Notes: generated from the letters alone by a model not told the origin. Positions 36,212 to 45,983 are shown, numbered from the stretch's first letter. The stretch: DNA of 64,000 bases from an uncultured Thioclava sp. (GCF_913064665.1 NZ_CAJYBT010000019.1:1-64000), one strand, 5' to 3'. Numbers and translations are program-made.

Positions 36212-38164
36212 TCAGTGTTTCTTGCGCCAGATTTGCCCGTCGATCATGGCTTGTAACTGCGCCGAAAGGGCGGCGCGATCCTCACCAGTATCCGAGTTAT
36301 CCTCTAGCTTCGATCTTTCAGCCTGATGACGTAGCGTTGCGGCTTGTGCAAGTCGCCACGTCACACCCTCATCTGCCAATCCCTCCAAATCCTCCATCGC
36401 ATCGGCAATCTCATCGCGCATCGCTCGCGCTGCTTCAAGCTTGGCCAACTCCTCGGCCAGACACATCCGCGCCAATTCGATATCGTCGACTTTAACAATC
36501 GGGGGTGCTGATCGCAGGTGGGGCAGCGCGAGCAGCTTTTCAAGGTCTGCACCGACCTGCGCGCGCAGTTTTTCTATGATCTCCTCGGGCGGGGTTGCGG
36601 CTTGGGCCAGCATCAGGTGGCGCAAACGGTCATGGGTCTGATCGCGCAGATCGACCGCTTCTAGCTGGGCTTCGAACGGGGCGATCAGCGCGGGATGGAT
36701 CGTGCAAATGCCCAGAATCATCGCCCCGCGCAGATGTTCGGACAAATCATCCACCGCGGCGCCCAGCAGTGAGGCGCGGGTTTCAGGCAGCGCGTTGGGC
36801 GGCGGGGTAAAGCGACCCTTGCCGCGTGCGCCCGGCTTGAAATCAGCGCGCCGCTGCGGGGGTTTGGTTCCACGCTGGCCTGCGCCAAACAGATCCCAGC
36901 GCAGGCGTTTGATTTCCTCACCGTAATGGGCACGGATCGAGGGATCTGCGATGCGCTTGATCGCGGCGCGCAAGGATTTATCCAGCATGGCGCGCCGCTC
37001 GGGGCTGTCAAACACCTTGCCCTCGATTTCGCGCTGCCACAGCAGGCTGACCATCGGCTTGGCCTCGGCCAGCACCTTGGCCATCGCCTCTTTGCCCTGC
37101 GCTTTGATCAGATCGTCCGGGTCAAGCCCCGCAGGCATCACCGCAAAGCGCAGCGCCTTGCCCGCCTCCAGCAGTGGCAGCGCCAAATCAACCACCCGCA
37201 GTGCCGCGCGCATGCCCGCCGTGTCGCCATCCAGCGCGATAATCGGCTCGTCATGGATGCGCCACATCAGGCGCAGTTGATCTTCGGTCACGGCAGTGCC
37301 AAGCGGGGCCACCGCACCGCCAAAGCCTGCCTCGACCATCGCGATCACGTCCATATAGCCTTCGCAGACCACCAGCGGCGCATCCTTGCCGCAGGCCTCA
37401 CGCGCGGGCCCGTGGTTATAGAGCGAGCGTCCCTTATCGAACAAAGTCGTTTCAGGACCGTTAAGATATTTCGCCCGCGCATTGGGGTCCATTGCGCGCC
37501 CGCCAAGGCTGATCGCGCGGCCCCGCCCGTCGCGGATCGGAAAGATGATGCGGCCGCGAAAGCGATCATAGGGCGCACCGCCATCGTCGGGTCGGGCGCA
37601 AAGCCCCGCCTCGACGATCAGATCGGGCGCAAAGCCCTTGGCCGTGAGCGCCTGAAACAGCCCCTGTCGCTGATCGGGCGCGAAACCGATCTCAAAGCGC
37701 TTTTGCGCCTCGCCATCCAGTCGGCGCCCTGCCAGATAGTCGCGCGCGCCCTGTCCAACGGCAGTGGACAGCATCAGCCGGTAGTGCTGAACGCCTGCCT
37801 CCATCACCTCGGCCAACTGGGCACGGCGATCGGATTTTTCCTGCGCCTTGGGGTCGCGCGCGGGCATCGTCATCCCGGCTTCACGCGCCAGAATCTCGAC
37901 CGCCTCCATGAAGCCCACATTTTCGGTTTCGCGAATGAAAGACAGCGCATCGCCTTTGGCATGACAGCCAAAACAATAGTAATAGCCCTTGCGATCATCG
38001 ACGTGGAAGCTGGCGGATTTTTCCTGATGGAACGGGCATGGCGCCCACATATCGCCCTTGCCCTGATTGGACTTGCGCATATCCCAAATGACCTTGCGCC
38101 CCACGACCTGAGAGATCGAGGTGCGGGTGCGCAATTCGTCAAGAAATCCGGGCGGCAGGCTCAT
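36212..38164 (-). CDS. dnaG: DNA primase DnaG
   Basis: A 650-residue primase that lays RNA primers at the fork. The N-terminal zinc-finger CPFHQEKSASFHVDDRKGYYYCFGCHAKGD is followed by the catalytic TOPRIM region with EGYMDVIAM, APLGTAVTEDQ and the DGDTAG acidic motif. The C-terminal helicase-interaction domain is helical. The start at 38164 is set by MSLPPGFLDELR. A 182-bp spacer separates it from rpoD and could hold an rpoD promoter. Confidence 0.96.
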   Translation of the reverse strand: MSLPPGFLDELRTRTSISQVVGRKVIWDMRKSNQGKGDMWAPCPFHQEKSASFHVDDRKGYYYCFGCHAKGDALSFIRETENVGFMEAVEILAREAGMTMPARDPKAQEKSDRRAQLAEVMEAGVQHYRLMLSTAVGQGARDYLAGRRLDGEAQKRFEIGFAPDQRQGLFQALTAKGFAPDLIVEAGLCARPDDGGAPYDRFRGRIIFPIRDGRGRAISLGGRAMDPNARAKYLNGPETTLFDKGRSLYNHGPAREACGKDAPLVVCEGYMDVIAMVEAGFGGAVAPLGTAVTEDQLRLMWRIHDEPIIALDGDTAGMRAALRVVDLALPLLEAGKALRFAVMPAGLDPDDLIKAQGKEAMAKVLAEAKPMVSLLWQREIEGKVFDSPERRAMLDKSLRAAIKRIADPSIRAHYGEEIKRLRWDLFGAGQRGTKPPQRRADFKPGARGKGRFTPPPNALPETRASLLGAAVDDLSEHLRGAMILGICTIHPALIAPFEAQLEAVDLRDQTHDRLRHLMLAQAATPPEEIIEKLRAQVGADLEKLLALPHLRSAPPIVKVDDIELARMCLAEELAKLEAARAMRDEIADAMEDLEGLADEGVTWRLAQAATLRHQAERSKLEDNSDTGEDRAALSAQLQAMIDGQIWRKKH

Positions 38165-38509
38165 GGCCCCTATATTGGGCGGCGCGCGCGCGGAGTCGAG
38201 AGGGGGATTGTGCGAAGCTGCGCCTGATTCGCCTTTTGAGGCTGCGCGTGGCGCCATCCCCGCCTTATTTCCTGCGTTTTCGCCGCAATTCCTTGTGTGG
38301 GAGTTAACAAATTAATGTCGATTGTCTGCATTTCAGAAACCAAACTTGTCAGGATAACCGGCTTCCCCCCTCAACCAGCGACAATCGCTTCATCTTTGCC
38401 CCACCCCCGCCTTATTTCCGCCTAAAGCATTAGTCACTTTAGATCCTTGAAGACGTCCGTCTCACGCGGTTGAGGCTTGGGGCCTGCCTGTGGGCAAGGA
38501 GTATGACTG
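38165..38509 (+). other. intergenic region upstream of the pseudopilin genes
   Basis: A 345-bp spacer between divergent dnaG and the first pseudopilin gene with no gene visible. It contains GTTAACAAATTAATG (two TTAA half-sites with a 4-bp gap, too close for a standard CtrA site) and a perfect 8-bp inverted repeat CGATTGTC (38319-38326) / GACAATCG (38390-38397). Both promoters probably lie here. Confidence 0.4.
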
Positions 38510-40264
38510 ATGAAAAAGCGTATTTGCGAGATTTTTGCGAACAACACCAGCAGCCGGCTGTCTCGGCTGCGCCAATTCGCAAGAGACGAAGATGGTGCGC
38601 TCATCATTCTGAGTTTGCAGCTGTTCATCATCATGCTTGTGGTGACCGGGGTCGCGATCGATCTCGTACGTCAAGAAGAGCGACGCACCGTGATTCAAGC
38701 CACGCTTGACCGCGCCACGTTGGCAGCCGCCGATCTTGACCAAAGCTTGTCACCCGAAGCTGTGGTTAACGATTACATCAACAAAGCGGGCCTCTCCTAT
38801 CTGGATATGACTCCCGTGGTCGAAGAGGGTGCGCATGGCGAATACCGCCGCGTGACCGCTGCGGTGACAGACAATATGCCAACGATTTTTGGTGAACTTT
38901 CAGGCATCAAATCTTTAAGATCGAATGCCAAATCACAGGCTGAAGAATCGATTGGCAATGTCGAAGTGTCGATGGTGCTCGATATCTCGGGCTCAATGAA
39001 TGATTACGTTTCGGGATACAAAACCCGGATGGATTTGCTCAAGCCGGCGGCGAAAAACTTTGTCACCAAGGTGTTTGATCAGGTCCAACCCGTGGGCGCG
39101 CCCGCTGGCCGTCTTGCGATCTCGATCGTGCCCTACAACCAACAGGTGACTTTGGGCTCGACGCTGGGCGGAATCTATCACCTCAGCACGGATCACACGC
39201 AAAACACCTGTGTGGATGTGCAGACGCTTGGCTTTGGGTCGCTGCCGATCTCGCCCACTGCAACGCTGCAACGCACGATGTATGGCGACAGCTTTGACTA
39301 CTGGGGCAATAACTTTGGCCTTTCAACCTACAAGAACATTAATAACTGCCAAGAGAACTCTGACGCCTCTGTCATGGCATTCGAGGATAACGAAGATCAG
39401 GTGACGTCCAAGATCGACAAATTGACGCCTGGCGGTGACACCGCGATCGACATCGGGGCACGCTGGGGTCTGGCTCTTTTGGACCCATCTGCGCGCCCGG
39501 TCTCAGCGGCGCTCGTGAACAAAGGCGCCATCGGCGCAACGATGAACAAGCACCCGATGGATTATACCAGCGCGACCTCGACCGCAGACGACACTGCGCT
39601 CAAAATTCTGGTGCTGTTGACCGATGGTCAGAACACGCGGTCTTTCTCGACCAAAATGGAATATCGCACTGGTCCGTCGGACTTCTTCTCGACCTCAAGC
39701 AGCACAGCTTTCTCAACGAACAAAATGAGCAGTCTGTATTGGTTCTCCCAAAGCCGCGCGACAGATGGAGAGGATCCGTATTACAGTTTCGCCACGGGCA
39801 AATGGATGGCCGAAAAGGATATCGGGACCAGTCAGACAACCTGCACCGGATATGGGTGGAACAGAACCTGTACCACCAGCTTTCAGAAATTAGATCTGCA
39901 TTCGATCTCTTGGGAGACCATCTGGGCTCAAAATTACACGCTGCAATACTTTATCTCGAAGTTCCAATACCCGCCGCGCAAGGCAGAAAACTGGAACACC
40001 TCTTCGACAGGCATCTACGACGAGATGGCGATCCAGTCGCAATTTGCAACGAAGGACGCGAATTTGAGCGCGCTCTGCACTTTGGCCAAATCGAAAGAAA
40101 TCCGTATCTTTACCCTTGCGGTGGATGCCCCGCCAGAAGGCGCTGCGGTTCTTAGCAAATGTGCGACCGGTCCAAGCTATGCCTATGAGGTTTCCTCCGA
40201 CGATATGACCGATGCGTTCAGCTCGATTGCCTCTGCGATCAATGCCCTGCGCCTCACCAACTAA
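38510..40264 (+). CDS. TadG-like pseudopilin with von Willebrand A domain
   Basis: A 584-residue protein. The N-terminus has the TadE/TadG pattern: a basic leader, RFARDEDGALIILSLQLFIIMLVVTGVAIDLVRQEERR with one membrane span, then a helix. The exported part carries a VWA domain with the metal site VSMVLDISGSMNDY (DxSxS) and a late LLTDGQNT motif. TadG is a minor component of Flp pili that may anchor the fibre. AAGGAG precedes the ATG. It is first in a three-gene set. Confidence 0.82.
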   Translation: MKKRICEIFANNTSSRLSRLRQFARDEDGALIILSLQLFIIMLVVTGVAIDLVRQEERRTVIQATLDRATLAAADLDQSLSPEAVVNDYINKAGLSYLDMTPVVEEGAHGEYRRVTAAVTDNMPTIFGELSGIKSLRSNAKSQAEESIGNVEVSMVLDISGSMNDYVSGYKTRMDLLKPAAKNFVTKVFDQVQPVGAPAGRLAISIVPYNQQVTLGSTLGGIYHLSTDHTQNTCVDVQTLGFGSLPISPTATLQRTMYGDSFDYWGNNFGLSTYKNINNCQENSDASVMAFEDNEDQVTSKIDKLTPGGDTAIDIGARWGLALLDPSARPVSAALVNKGAIGATMNKHPMDYTSATSTADDTALKILVLLTDGQNTRSFSTKMEYRTGPSDFFSTSSSTAFSTNKMSSLYWFSQSRATDGEDPYYSFATGKWMAEKDIGTSQTTCTGYGWNRTCTTSFQKLDLHSISWETIWAQNYTLQYFISKFQYPPRKAENWNTSSTGIYDEMAIQSQFATKDANLSALCTLAKSKEIRIFTLAVDAPPEGAAVLSKCATGPSYAYEVSSDDMTDAFSSIASAINALRLTN

Positions 40265-40327
40265 ACCTAAGCTGGGCCACGAAATCGGCCCAGCCATCCC
40301 CTTCCCGACCCAATGCGGACAAAGACA

Positions 40328-40912
40328 ATGAGCAGCACCGTCCCAAATAAGAAACACAGCAAACGCCTTGGCGCGCTCGCACGGTTTCGCCATGACGAAA
40401 GCGGTGCGGTCACCATTCCCACTTTGCCTTGGATCGTCTTTTATCTGTTCCTGACATTTGGCGCGATCGAGATGTCCATCATGATCATGAAGCAAACGCT
40501 GTTTGATCGTGGCGTCGCGTTGACGGCGCGCATTATGCAGCTTGGTCTTGATTCCAAACCCGATGAAGAAACGCTGAAAAAGACGATCTGCTCCAATCTC
40601 GTCTTCATTTCGAATTGTATGGACAAGCTCTCGGTTGAAACCTTCTCGGTCAATCAATCCGATTGGAGTTCGACCCTGACGGGCAAGGCGCTGAACTGCG
40701 AGACCAGTTCAGACAACACCACGCCGCCGCCTTCGAATGTCGAATACGGGACGGATGACCAGATGATGTTGATGCGTGCCTGTGTGCGCGTCCGCCCGAT
40801 GATGGAAGCTTCGCCCTTTGCCAAGGCGCTGACTGCCGCTTGGCCTTGGGGCGATGAATATGCGCTGGTGGCAACCACCGCCTTCGTGAACGAACCGCGT
40901 GTGAAGGATTGA
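40328..40912 (+). CDS. TadE/TadF-like pseudopilin
   Basis: A 194-residue protein with the pseudopilin leader RFRHDESGAVTIPTLPWIVFYLFLTFGAIEMSIMIMKQTLFDRGV: basic residues, an acidic DESG step and one hydrophobic span, followed by a soluble region with three cysteines. The start is ATG 40328, though ATG 40313 in frame is possible. It lies 63 bases after the TadG-like gene and runs into the next gene with a two-base gap. Confidence 0.78.
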   Translation: MSSTVPNKKHSKRLGALARFRHDESGAVTIPTLPWIVFYLFLTFGAIEMSIMIMKQTLFDRGVALTARIMQLGLDSKPDEETLKKTICSNLVFISNCMDKLSVETFSVNQSDWSSTLTGKALNCETSSDNTTPPPSNVEYGTDDQMMLMRACVRVRPMMEASPFAKALTAAWPWGDEYALVATTAFVNEPRVKD

Positions 40913-40914
40913 GC

Positions 40915-41625
40915 ATGAGCAGCTTTCACAAAATCCGGCAGCCAAAGAAGCGCGGGGGCCTCAAGGCTTTTCGCAAAGATGAGTCGGGGTCGGCCGCGAT
41001 TGAGGGCGTGATGGGCGCGCTTTTGTTGATCGCCTGGACGCTGATCGCCTTTCAGATTTATGATGCCTTTCGCCTGCGCTCCGAAGCAACGCGCGCCACT
41101 TACACGATCGCGGATATGATCTCGCGTCAGCGCACCCCAATCGGACCCAAATATGTGCAAGGCCTGCAAAAGGTCTTCAACTTCCTCACGCGCACGAATG
41201 CGACAAACCAGTCTTGGCTGCGTGTCACCTTGTTCAAATGCAAGGCCGCAGCCGATGACAAGCCTGATGTCGTTTGCGATGGCGTGAACAAAAAATTCAC
41301 GCTGGTCGATTCCTATGCGACCCCCGGCACCAATAATATCATACTCGCGCAGCCCTATACCCAAGCGGGGCTCGACGGGGTGGCAAACCGTATTCCGATG
41401 ATGGCCGTGGGCGATATGGCCGTCATCACCGAGTCGGTTTATCGCTTTAACCCGTTCATCGGGCTCGGCAATCGCAGCCTCGTGACCACAAGAACCACGC
41501 GCGATGGCACCAAGGTGACAGATACGCTGTGGCACAAGGCTGGTCTTGCCACCGGCCTAGCGTTTCCGTCCTTCGTTGTGACCCGCCCGCGCGAGCCGCG
41601 CCTGATGTGGGATCCCAACAGCTAA
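40915..41625 (+). CDS. TadE-like pseudopilin
   Basis: A 236-residue protein with the leader LKAFRKDESGSAAIEGVMGALLLIAWTLIAFQIYDAFRLRSEATR, the ESGSAAIEG step being typical of TadE-type processing sites, then a soluble domain with a cysteine pair (FKCKAAADDKPDVVCDG). It starts at ATG 40915, two bases after the previous stop. With the two upstream genes it forms a minor-pilin operon. No Tad ATPase, secretin or prepilin peptidase gene is in the window. Confidence 0.78.
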   Translation: MSSFHKIRQPKKRGGLKAFRKDESGSAAIEGVMGALLLIAWTLIAFQIYDAFRLRSEATRATYTIADMISRQRTPIGPKYVQGLQKVFNFLTRTNATNQSWLRVTLFKCKAAADDKPDVVCDGVNKKFTLVDSYATPGTNNIILAQPYTQAGLDGVANRIPMMAVGDMAVITESVYRFNPFIGLGNRSLVTTRTTRDGTKVTDTLWHKAGLATGLAFPSFVVTRPREPRLMWDPNS

Positions 41626-41768
41626 GCTCACCCGTGCTATCTGTGCGCGCATCCAGAGGGTCTGTGCCAGAACGCGGAGTTGCGCCGTCATCGCATCCGC
41701 CTATTTGATATGGCAACAGCAGGCTGCATCTTGCGGCCTGCCCCCATCTCAGAAAACGGAGCGCTCCA

Positions 41769-42680
41769 ATGTCGATCAGACCCGTCCTAGAGACCCGCCA
41801 ATCCCAACATTTCATCGAAGGTGCCGGGGTGCATTTGCACCGCGCCTTTGGCTTTGGCGATCCGTCCGAGGCCGACCCCTTTCTGCTGTTTGACGATTTC
41901 CGGGGCGATCATCCCTCGGACTACACAGCGGGATTTCCCTGGCATCCCCATCGCGGGATCGAAACGATCACCTATGTTCTGGCCGGCGAGGTCGATCATG
42001 GCGACAGCCTTGGCAATCGCGGCACGCTAGGCGCAGGTTCGGTGCAATGGATGACCGCTGGCTCGGGGATTTTGCATCAGGAAATGCCGCGCGGGAATGC
42101 CGCCGGGCAGATGCACGGGTTTCAGCTATGGGCCAACCTGCCCTCGGATCTGAAAATGACCGCGCCGCGCTATCAAGACATCCAAGGTAGCGATATTCCC
42201 GACGTGACCGATGATGACGGCACCGTCGCGCGCATTATTACAGGTGAGTTTTGGGGGCAGCGCGGCCCGGTCGATGGCATTGCCGCCGATCCGCAATATC
42301 TCGACATCTCGATCCCGCCGGGGGTGAAAAAGCGCCTCAAGGTCGACACCTATCGCCAGACCTTCGCCTATGTGTTCCAAGGCGCTGCCGCCTTTGCCGA
42401 GGCGTCAGACCCACAAGGCGTGTTGCTAGAAAAAGAAGTGCGCGGACAAGAAGTCAACATCCGCGACCTGTCGGGCAACCGCACCTTGGTGCGCTTTGGC
42501 ACCGGCGATGAGATCGTCGTGCAGGCCGGCGAAGAGGGCGTGCGGTTCCTGTTAATCTCGGGCGCGCCAATCCGCGAACCCGTCGCGTGGCACGGGCCGA
42601 TCGTGATGAACACACGTGAAGAGCTGATGACCGCGATGGCGGAGTTGCGCAACAACACCTTCATCAAGCCCGCGCACTAG
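41769..42680 (+). CDS. pirin family protein
   Basis: A 303-residue bicupin. The N-terminal cupin has the metal site FPWHPHRGIETITYVLAGEVDHGDS and the later GSGILHQEMP. The C-terminal domain has SGAPIREPVAWHGPIVMNTREE. Pirins bind iron or other metals; some have quercetinase activity or regulatory roles, and the one here cannot be resolved further. GGAG precedes the ATG by eight bases. It is convergent with the DegT gene. Confidence 0.92.
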   Translation: MSIRPVLETRQSQHFIEGAGVHLHRAFGFGDPSEADPFLLFDDFRGDHPSDYTAGFPWHPHRGIETITYVLAGEVDHGDSLGNRGTLGAGSVQWMTAGSGILHQEMPRGNAAGQMHGFQLWANLPSDLKMTAPRYQDIQGSDIPDVTDDDGTVARIITGEFWGQRGPVDGIAADPQYLDISIPPGVKKRLKVDTYRQTFAYVFQGAAAFAEASDPQGVLLEKEVRGQEVNIRDLSGNRTLVRFGTGDEIVVQAGEEGVRFLLISGAPIREPVAWHGPIVMNTREELMTAMAELRNNTFIKPAH

Positions 42681-42703
42681 GCCGGGCGGTGGCGGTCGGG
42701 GGA

Positions 42704-43888
42704 CTAGCCCTTGACCGCCGCGACCGCCTCAAGGATTGCCGTGGCGATATAGTCCAGATCCGGGCGGGCAAGGCGCGCAGGCAGCCGCGTGTCGCAAGCC
42801 CGCATCAGCATCGCACGGGTCAGCGGCAGATCGCGCTGTTCGCCCAAAAATTCCCAATTCCAGAAAGCACGCGCGTTATCCTCGCTTAGCCCGAACACCG
42901 ACACGCCCACGCCGCGCGCCTTGGTTTCAGCCTGTAGCTTACGCGCCTCGTCATCCGACCAATCGCCCACAAGATTGAATTGCAAGGAATCCGGCGCGCG
43001 GATTTCAGGGGCCAAGGGCGGAGGCACATCCAGCCACGCGCTGCTGTTGAGCCGCTCGGCCACATAGTCATGATTGGCGCGCCCGTCATTAACGCGCCGC
43101 TCGACCTCGGGCAGTTGCGGGCGGATCACAGCCGCCGACAGGTTCTGCATCCGGCAATTATACAGCGGCAGCTTGTTTTGCCACTGAACGTAAGAGTTCT
43201 GCAGGCCGGGATGCTTTTTCCAGTTATGCTCGTAAGCGCCCGACATGATCACCGCACGCGCGGCCAGTTCAGGATCATCGGTCAGCAAGATGCCACCCTC
43301 GCCCGCATTGACCAGCTTGTAGGATTGAAACGACAGGCAGCCGATTTTGCCAATCGTGCCGATCTTGCGACCATTCCAGAGCGTGCCAAGCGAGTGCGCC
43401 GCATCCTCGATCACCGGCACACCGCGCGCCTCGGCCAGCGCCATGATTGCGTCCATATCCGAGGTGTGGCCGCGCATATGACTGATCATCACCGCGGCGA
43501 TGCTATCGTCGAACTTGGCCTCGAAATCGGCGATGTCGATGCGGTAATTTTTCCCCACCTCGACCAGAACCGGCACGCAATCGGCATGCACGATGGCCGA
43601 GGGCACGGCGGCGAATGTAAAGGCGGGGACCAGCACACGCGCGCCGCGCGGCAGATCCAGCGCCTTGAGCGACAAGAACAAGGCCTGACTGCACGACGAC
43701 ACCGCGAGCGCGTATTTCACCCCCATGAGGGCCGCAAATTCCGCTTCGAGCCGGGCCACTGGCGCATCTTGTGAAGTGTAGCGAAACAGATCCCCGCTGC
43801 TTAGAAGGCGTTCAATCTCGGCGCGCGCCTCCTCCGGGATCGGCTCGGCGTCATAGCAGTTGGGGGCAGTCTGACCGTCACGGGGCAT
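42704..43888 (-). CDS. DegT/DnrJ/EryC1 family PLP aminotransferase
   Basis: A 394-residue sugar-type aminotransferase. Landmarks are ALAVSSCSQALFLSLKAL, VPAFTFAAVPSAI, the cofactor-binding EDAAHSLGT and the Schiff-base lysine in LSFQSYKLVNAGEGG. The family aminates NDP-keto-sugars for O-antigen, capsule or natural-product sugars. This gene stands alone, with no sugar genes around it, so its pathway is unknown. It is unrelated in position to the Kps block 12 kb away. Confidence 0.85.
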   Translation of the reverse strand: MPRDGQTAPNCYDAEPIPEEARAEIERLLSSGDLFRYTSQDAPVARLEAEFAALMGVKYALAVSSCSQALFLSLKALDLPRGARVLVPAFTFAAVPSAIVHADCVPVLVEVGKNYRIDIADFEAKFDDSIAAVMISHMRGHTSDMDAIMALAEARGVPVIEDAAHSLGTLWNGRKIGTIGKIGCLSFQSYKLVNAGEGGILLTDDPELAARAVIMSGAYEHNWKKHPGLQNSYVQWQNKLPLYNCRMQNLSAAVIRPQLPEVERRVNDGRANHDYVAERLNSSAWLDVPPPLAPEIRAPDSLQFNLVGDWSDDEARKLQAETKARGVGVSVFGLSEDNARAFWNWEFLGEQRDLPLTRAMLMRACDTRLPARLARPDLDYIATAILEAVAAVKG

Positions 43889-44019
43889 GGCAAGAAATCC
43901 TGAAACTGACTTTCAGCATTTCTTTACACCCGCCGCGCTCATATGAAAAATGAAACTTTCATGATTGCAGGCGCATGCGCGAGGCCCCGCCCAAGCCGCT
44001 AACTCTCACCCAACCCGGA

Positions 44020-44280
44020 TCAGTGCAACGAACGCAGCGAATCGAGGGCGCTTTTGTTGGGGCAGTCATTGGGCAAAACATTGGGCTCTTCGCCCCGCTC
44101 TGACAGCAGCGCCAAACAGAACTCGCTACGCCCGCAGGTCCGGCAGGCAGTGATCATTTCCGCGAAATCGGCTTGCGTCAGACGACCGTCTCGCATCGCA
44201 TCGGACAGGTTCACACCCATCCGTTTGCCCATACTGCGCGTGATCCAGTAATGCAGATCGAAATTGTCTTGAACTCCCAT
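44020..44280 (-). CDS. DUF6455 family protein (downstream copy)
   Basis: An 86-residue protein. A helical start (YWITRSMGKRMGVNLSDAM) is followed by four conserved cysteines, CRTCGRSEFC and a late DCPNK, suggesting metal or cluster binding. The ATG at 44280 overlaps the stop of the upstream paralogue (TGATG), so the two are coupled. The family is common in Rhodobacterales and has no known function. Confidence 0.72.
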   Translation of the reverse strand: MGVQDNFDLHYWITRSMGKRMGVNLSDAMRDGRLTQADFAEMITACRTCGRSEFCLALLSERGEEPNVLPNDCPNKSALDSLRSLH

Positions 44281-44594
44281 CACATCCCTCCTTCGGATTG
44301 GACTTCCAATATCCGCCTGGCAGCTTTCTCAGCGTGCAACCGCTTCATCATCAAACGATTTTCGCAATAGTGCGGGCTTTCGGTGGCCGGGGTTTCGCGC
44401 TCAGGGCCATGCGCGGATAGCCACAGCGTGCACTGCTCGGGCGCGGCACATCCGGTGCAGCGGATCAGCGCGTCTTTCCAGTCACTCCCAGACATCCGAC
44501 CCTGCGCCATCTCGGCAGTCAGATCAATGCCAAGCACCTGCGCCATACGGTTCATCATCGCGGCATGGCGATTGAGGTTTCGGGCGTCAGACAT
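44280..44594 (-). CDS. DUF6455 family protein (upstream copy)
   Basis: A 104-residue paralogue of the next gene: MMNRMAQVLGIDLTAEMAQGRM matches its helical start, and four cysteines recur as CTGCAAPEQC and HYCEN. The C-terminal tail is longer and basic. It is the first gene of the pair. An FNR-like box lies 56-70 bases upstream of its start. The two copies probably arose by duplication and may act as a heteromer. Confidence 0.72.
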   Translation of the reverse strand: MSDARNLNRHAAMMNRMAQVLGIDLTAEMAQGRMSGSDWKDALIRCTGCAAPEQCTLWLSAHGPERETPATESPHYCENRLMMKRLHAEKAARRILEVQSEGGM

Positions 44595-44649
44595 GGCACA
44601 TCTCCCCAGTTTATTGGGACGAGTGTGGCGCGCGCGGCCCCTGCCAACT

Positions 44650-44663
44650 ATGATTCAGATCAA
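44650..44663. promoter_or_regulatory. FNR/FnrL-like box before the DUF6455 pair
   Basis: ATGAT-TCAG-ATCAA matches the FNR consensus TTGAT-N4-ATCAA at 9 of 10 defined positions. Its place 56-70 bases upstream of the first DUF6455 start suits an activated promoter. Oxygen-responsive control is inferred, not shown. Confidence 0.5.
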
Positions 44664-44687
44664 GACGACATGCCTCACCCGCAGGCG

Positions 44688-45983
44688 CTAGCCGCGTGGC
44701 TCGAACGTTTGCGACGGCTCTTCCCCCTTGGCCAGCGCCTTGGCGGCGGCGGTGATGCGCGCGCGATTTTCGCCAAGCGGCAACGCCGCCTCCGATTGCA
44801 GCGCCGCTTGATGCGCCTGTCGGGCTGCAGGGCGCGCGAACTGTTCGGGCGTGATCTGCGCCAAAGCCGCCAGCACCTTTTGCAAACGCAGCGCCACCTC
44901 GAACAGCCCCGCGCCATCGCGTGCAATCGCGGAAAACGCATCGTCAATCAACTGATCGGAGGAAATGCTGCGCACATAAAGCCGGTCGTTGCGTAGATCG
45001 GGCTGCTCAACCGGGTTCCAGTCCGCCAGAACGCGCATCAGTCGACCTAAAATATCAATCCCCGTGCCCGGGTCGTTGATGCCAGGCGAGAGCGCGCGCG
45101 AGGCGATCTCGGCCAGTGCGATCAGGCCAAATTGCGGATCTTGCTCAAAATCGCGGGCGTGATCGACGGCGAAACTGTCGATGATCACCTCTTCCAGCGC
45201 TTCGCGCGCGCCCGCATCGGTGGGCAGCGCATCACACAGCACCAAATCGGCGGCGGGATGCACGAAACACCCCGGTTCCGCACTTAGCCAGATCCGGCAC
45301 TCATGCCTCTGTGCGATGGCTTGCAACTGATGAACATCGACATGCTGCACATGGCCCGTGCGCGGCGATTTCACACGAAACACTCCTGTCGGCGGGTCCT
45401 GCCACGGGTGCGCCCCCATAAACGGGTCCGCACAGCGTTGCTTCAACGCGCTAGCCGCTGCATCTTCAACCCGCGAAATCACATCGCCCAGCCGCCCGAA
45501 CTCGCTCAGATGCTGCACCCAACGCAACAGCGAGATCACCACGACCGCCACCACTCCAATCGTCACCACAAGCAGCAAGAACCGCCCCGAAGAATCATAG
45601 ATCGGCGTTTGCAGCGCGATGATCCCGACCAGCGAAAATACGAAGGAGCCGATAAAGCTGGCCAGAACGTTTTGCGTGATCTGATCGGTCTGCATCAGTT
45701 TGATCGCGCGCGGGGTTGCTCCGGTTTGGGCCGCGCCAAAGGCGGTGATCATGATTTGCAGCGAAAAAGTGGTCACGGTGAGCATCGCCGTCGCCATGAT
45801 CTTGAGGATCGGCTCAACCGAATCCGCGCCCATCTTGAGACCTAAATCCCCGGGCAGCAGATGGCCAAACCCGGCCGAGCCCAGCGCCGTTATGATGCCC
45901 AGCACTCCGAATGCGGTCACGCGCACCCAGATTTCGCGCAAGATCACGCGCAGCCGCCAGTGCAGACTGGATAAGCTCATCAT
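44688..45983 (-). CDS. DUF2254 family membrane protein
   Basis: A 431-residue protein with about four N-terminal spans, including the ILKIMATAMLTVTTFSLQIMITAFGAAQTGATPRAIKLM segment characteristic of the family, then a cytoplasmic domain with QFGLIALAEIASRALSPGINDPGTGIDILGRL. The function of the family is unknown. The gene stands alone, 94 bases from the DUF6455 pair. Confidence 0.82.
   Translation of the reverse strand: MMSLSSLHWRLRVILREIWVRVTAFGVLGIITALGSAGFGHLLPGDLGLKMGADSVEPILKIMATAMLTVTTFSLQIMITAFGAAQTGATPRAIKLMQTDQITQNVLASFIGSFVFSLVGIIALQTPIYDSSGRFLLLVVTIGVVAVVVISLLRWVQHLSEFGRLGDVISRVEDAAASALKQRCADPFMGAHPWQDPPTGVFRVKSPRTGHVQHVDVHQLQAIAQRHECRIWLSAEPGCFVHPAADLVLCDALPTDAGAREALEEVIIDSFAVDHARDFEQDPQFGLIALAEIASRALSPGINDPGTGIDILGRLMRVLADWNPVEQPDLRNDRLYVRSISSDQLIDDAFSAIARDGAGLFEVALRLQKVLAALAQITPEQFARPAARQAHQAALQSEAALPLGENRARITAAAKALAKGEEPSQTFEPRG

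Noticed and set aside
38313-38324. CtrA site TTAACAAATTAA before the pseudopilin genes
   Set aside because: The half-sites are 4 bp apart; CtrA sites need 7.
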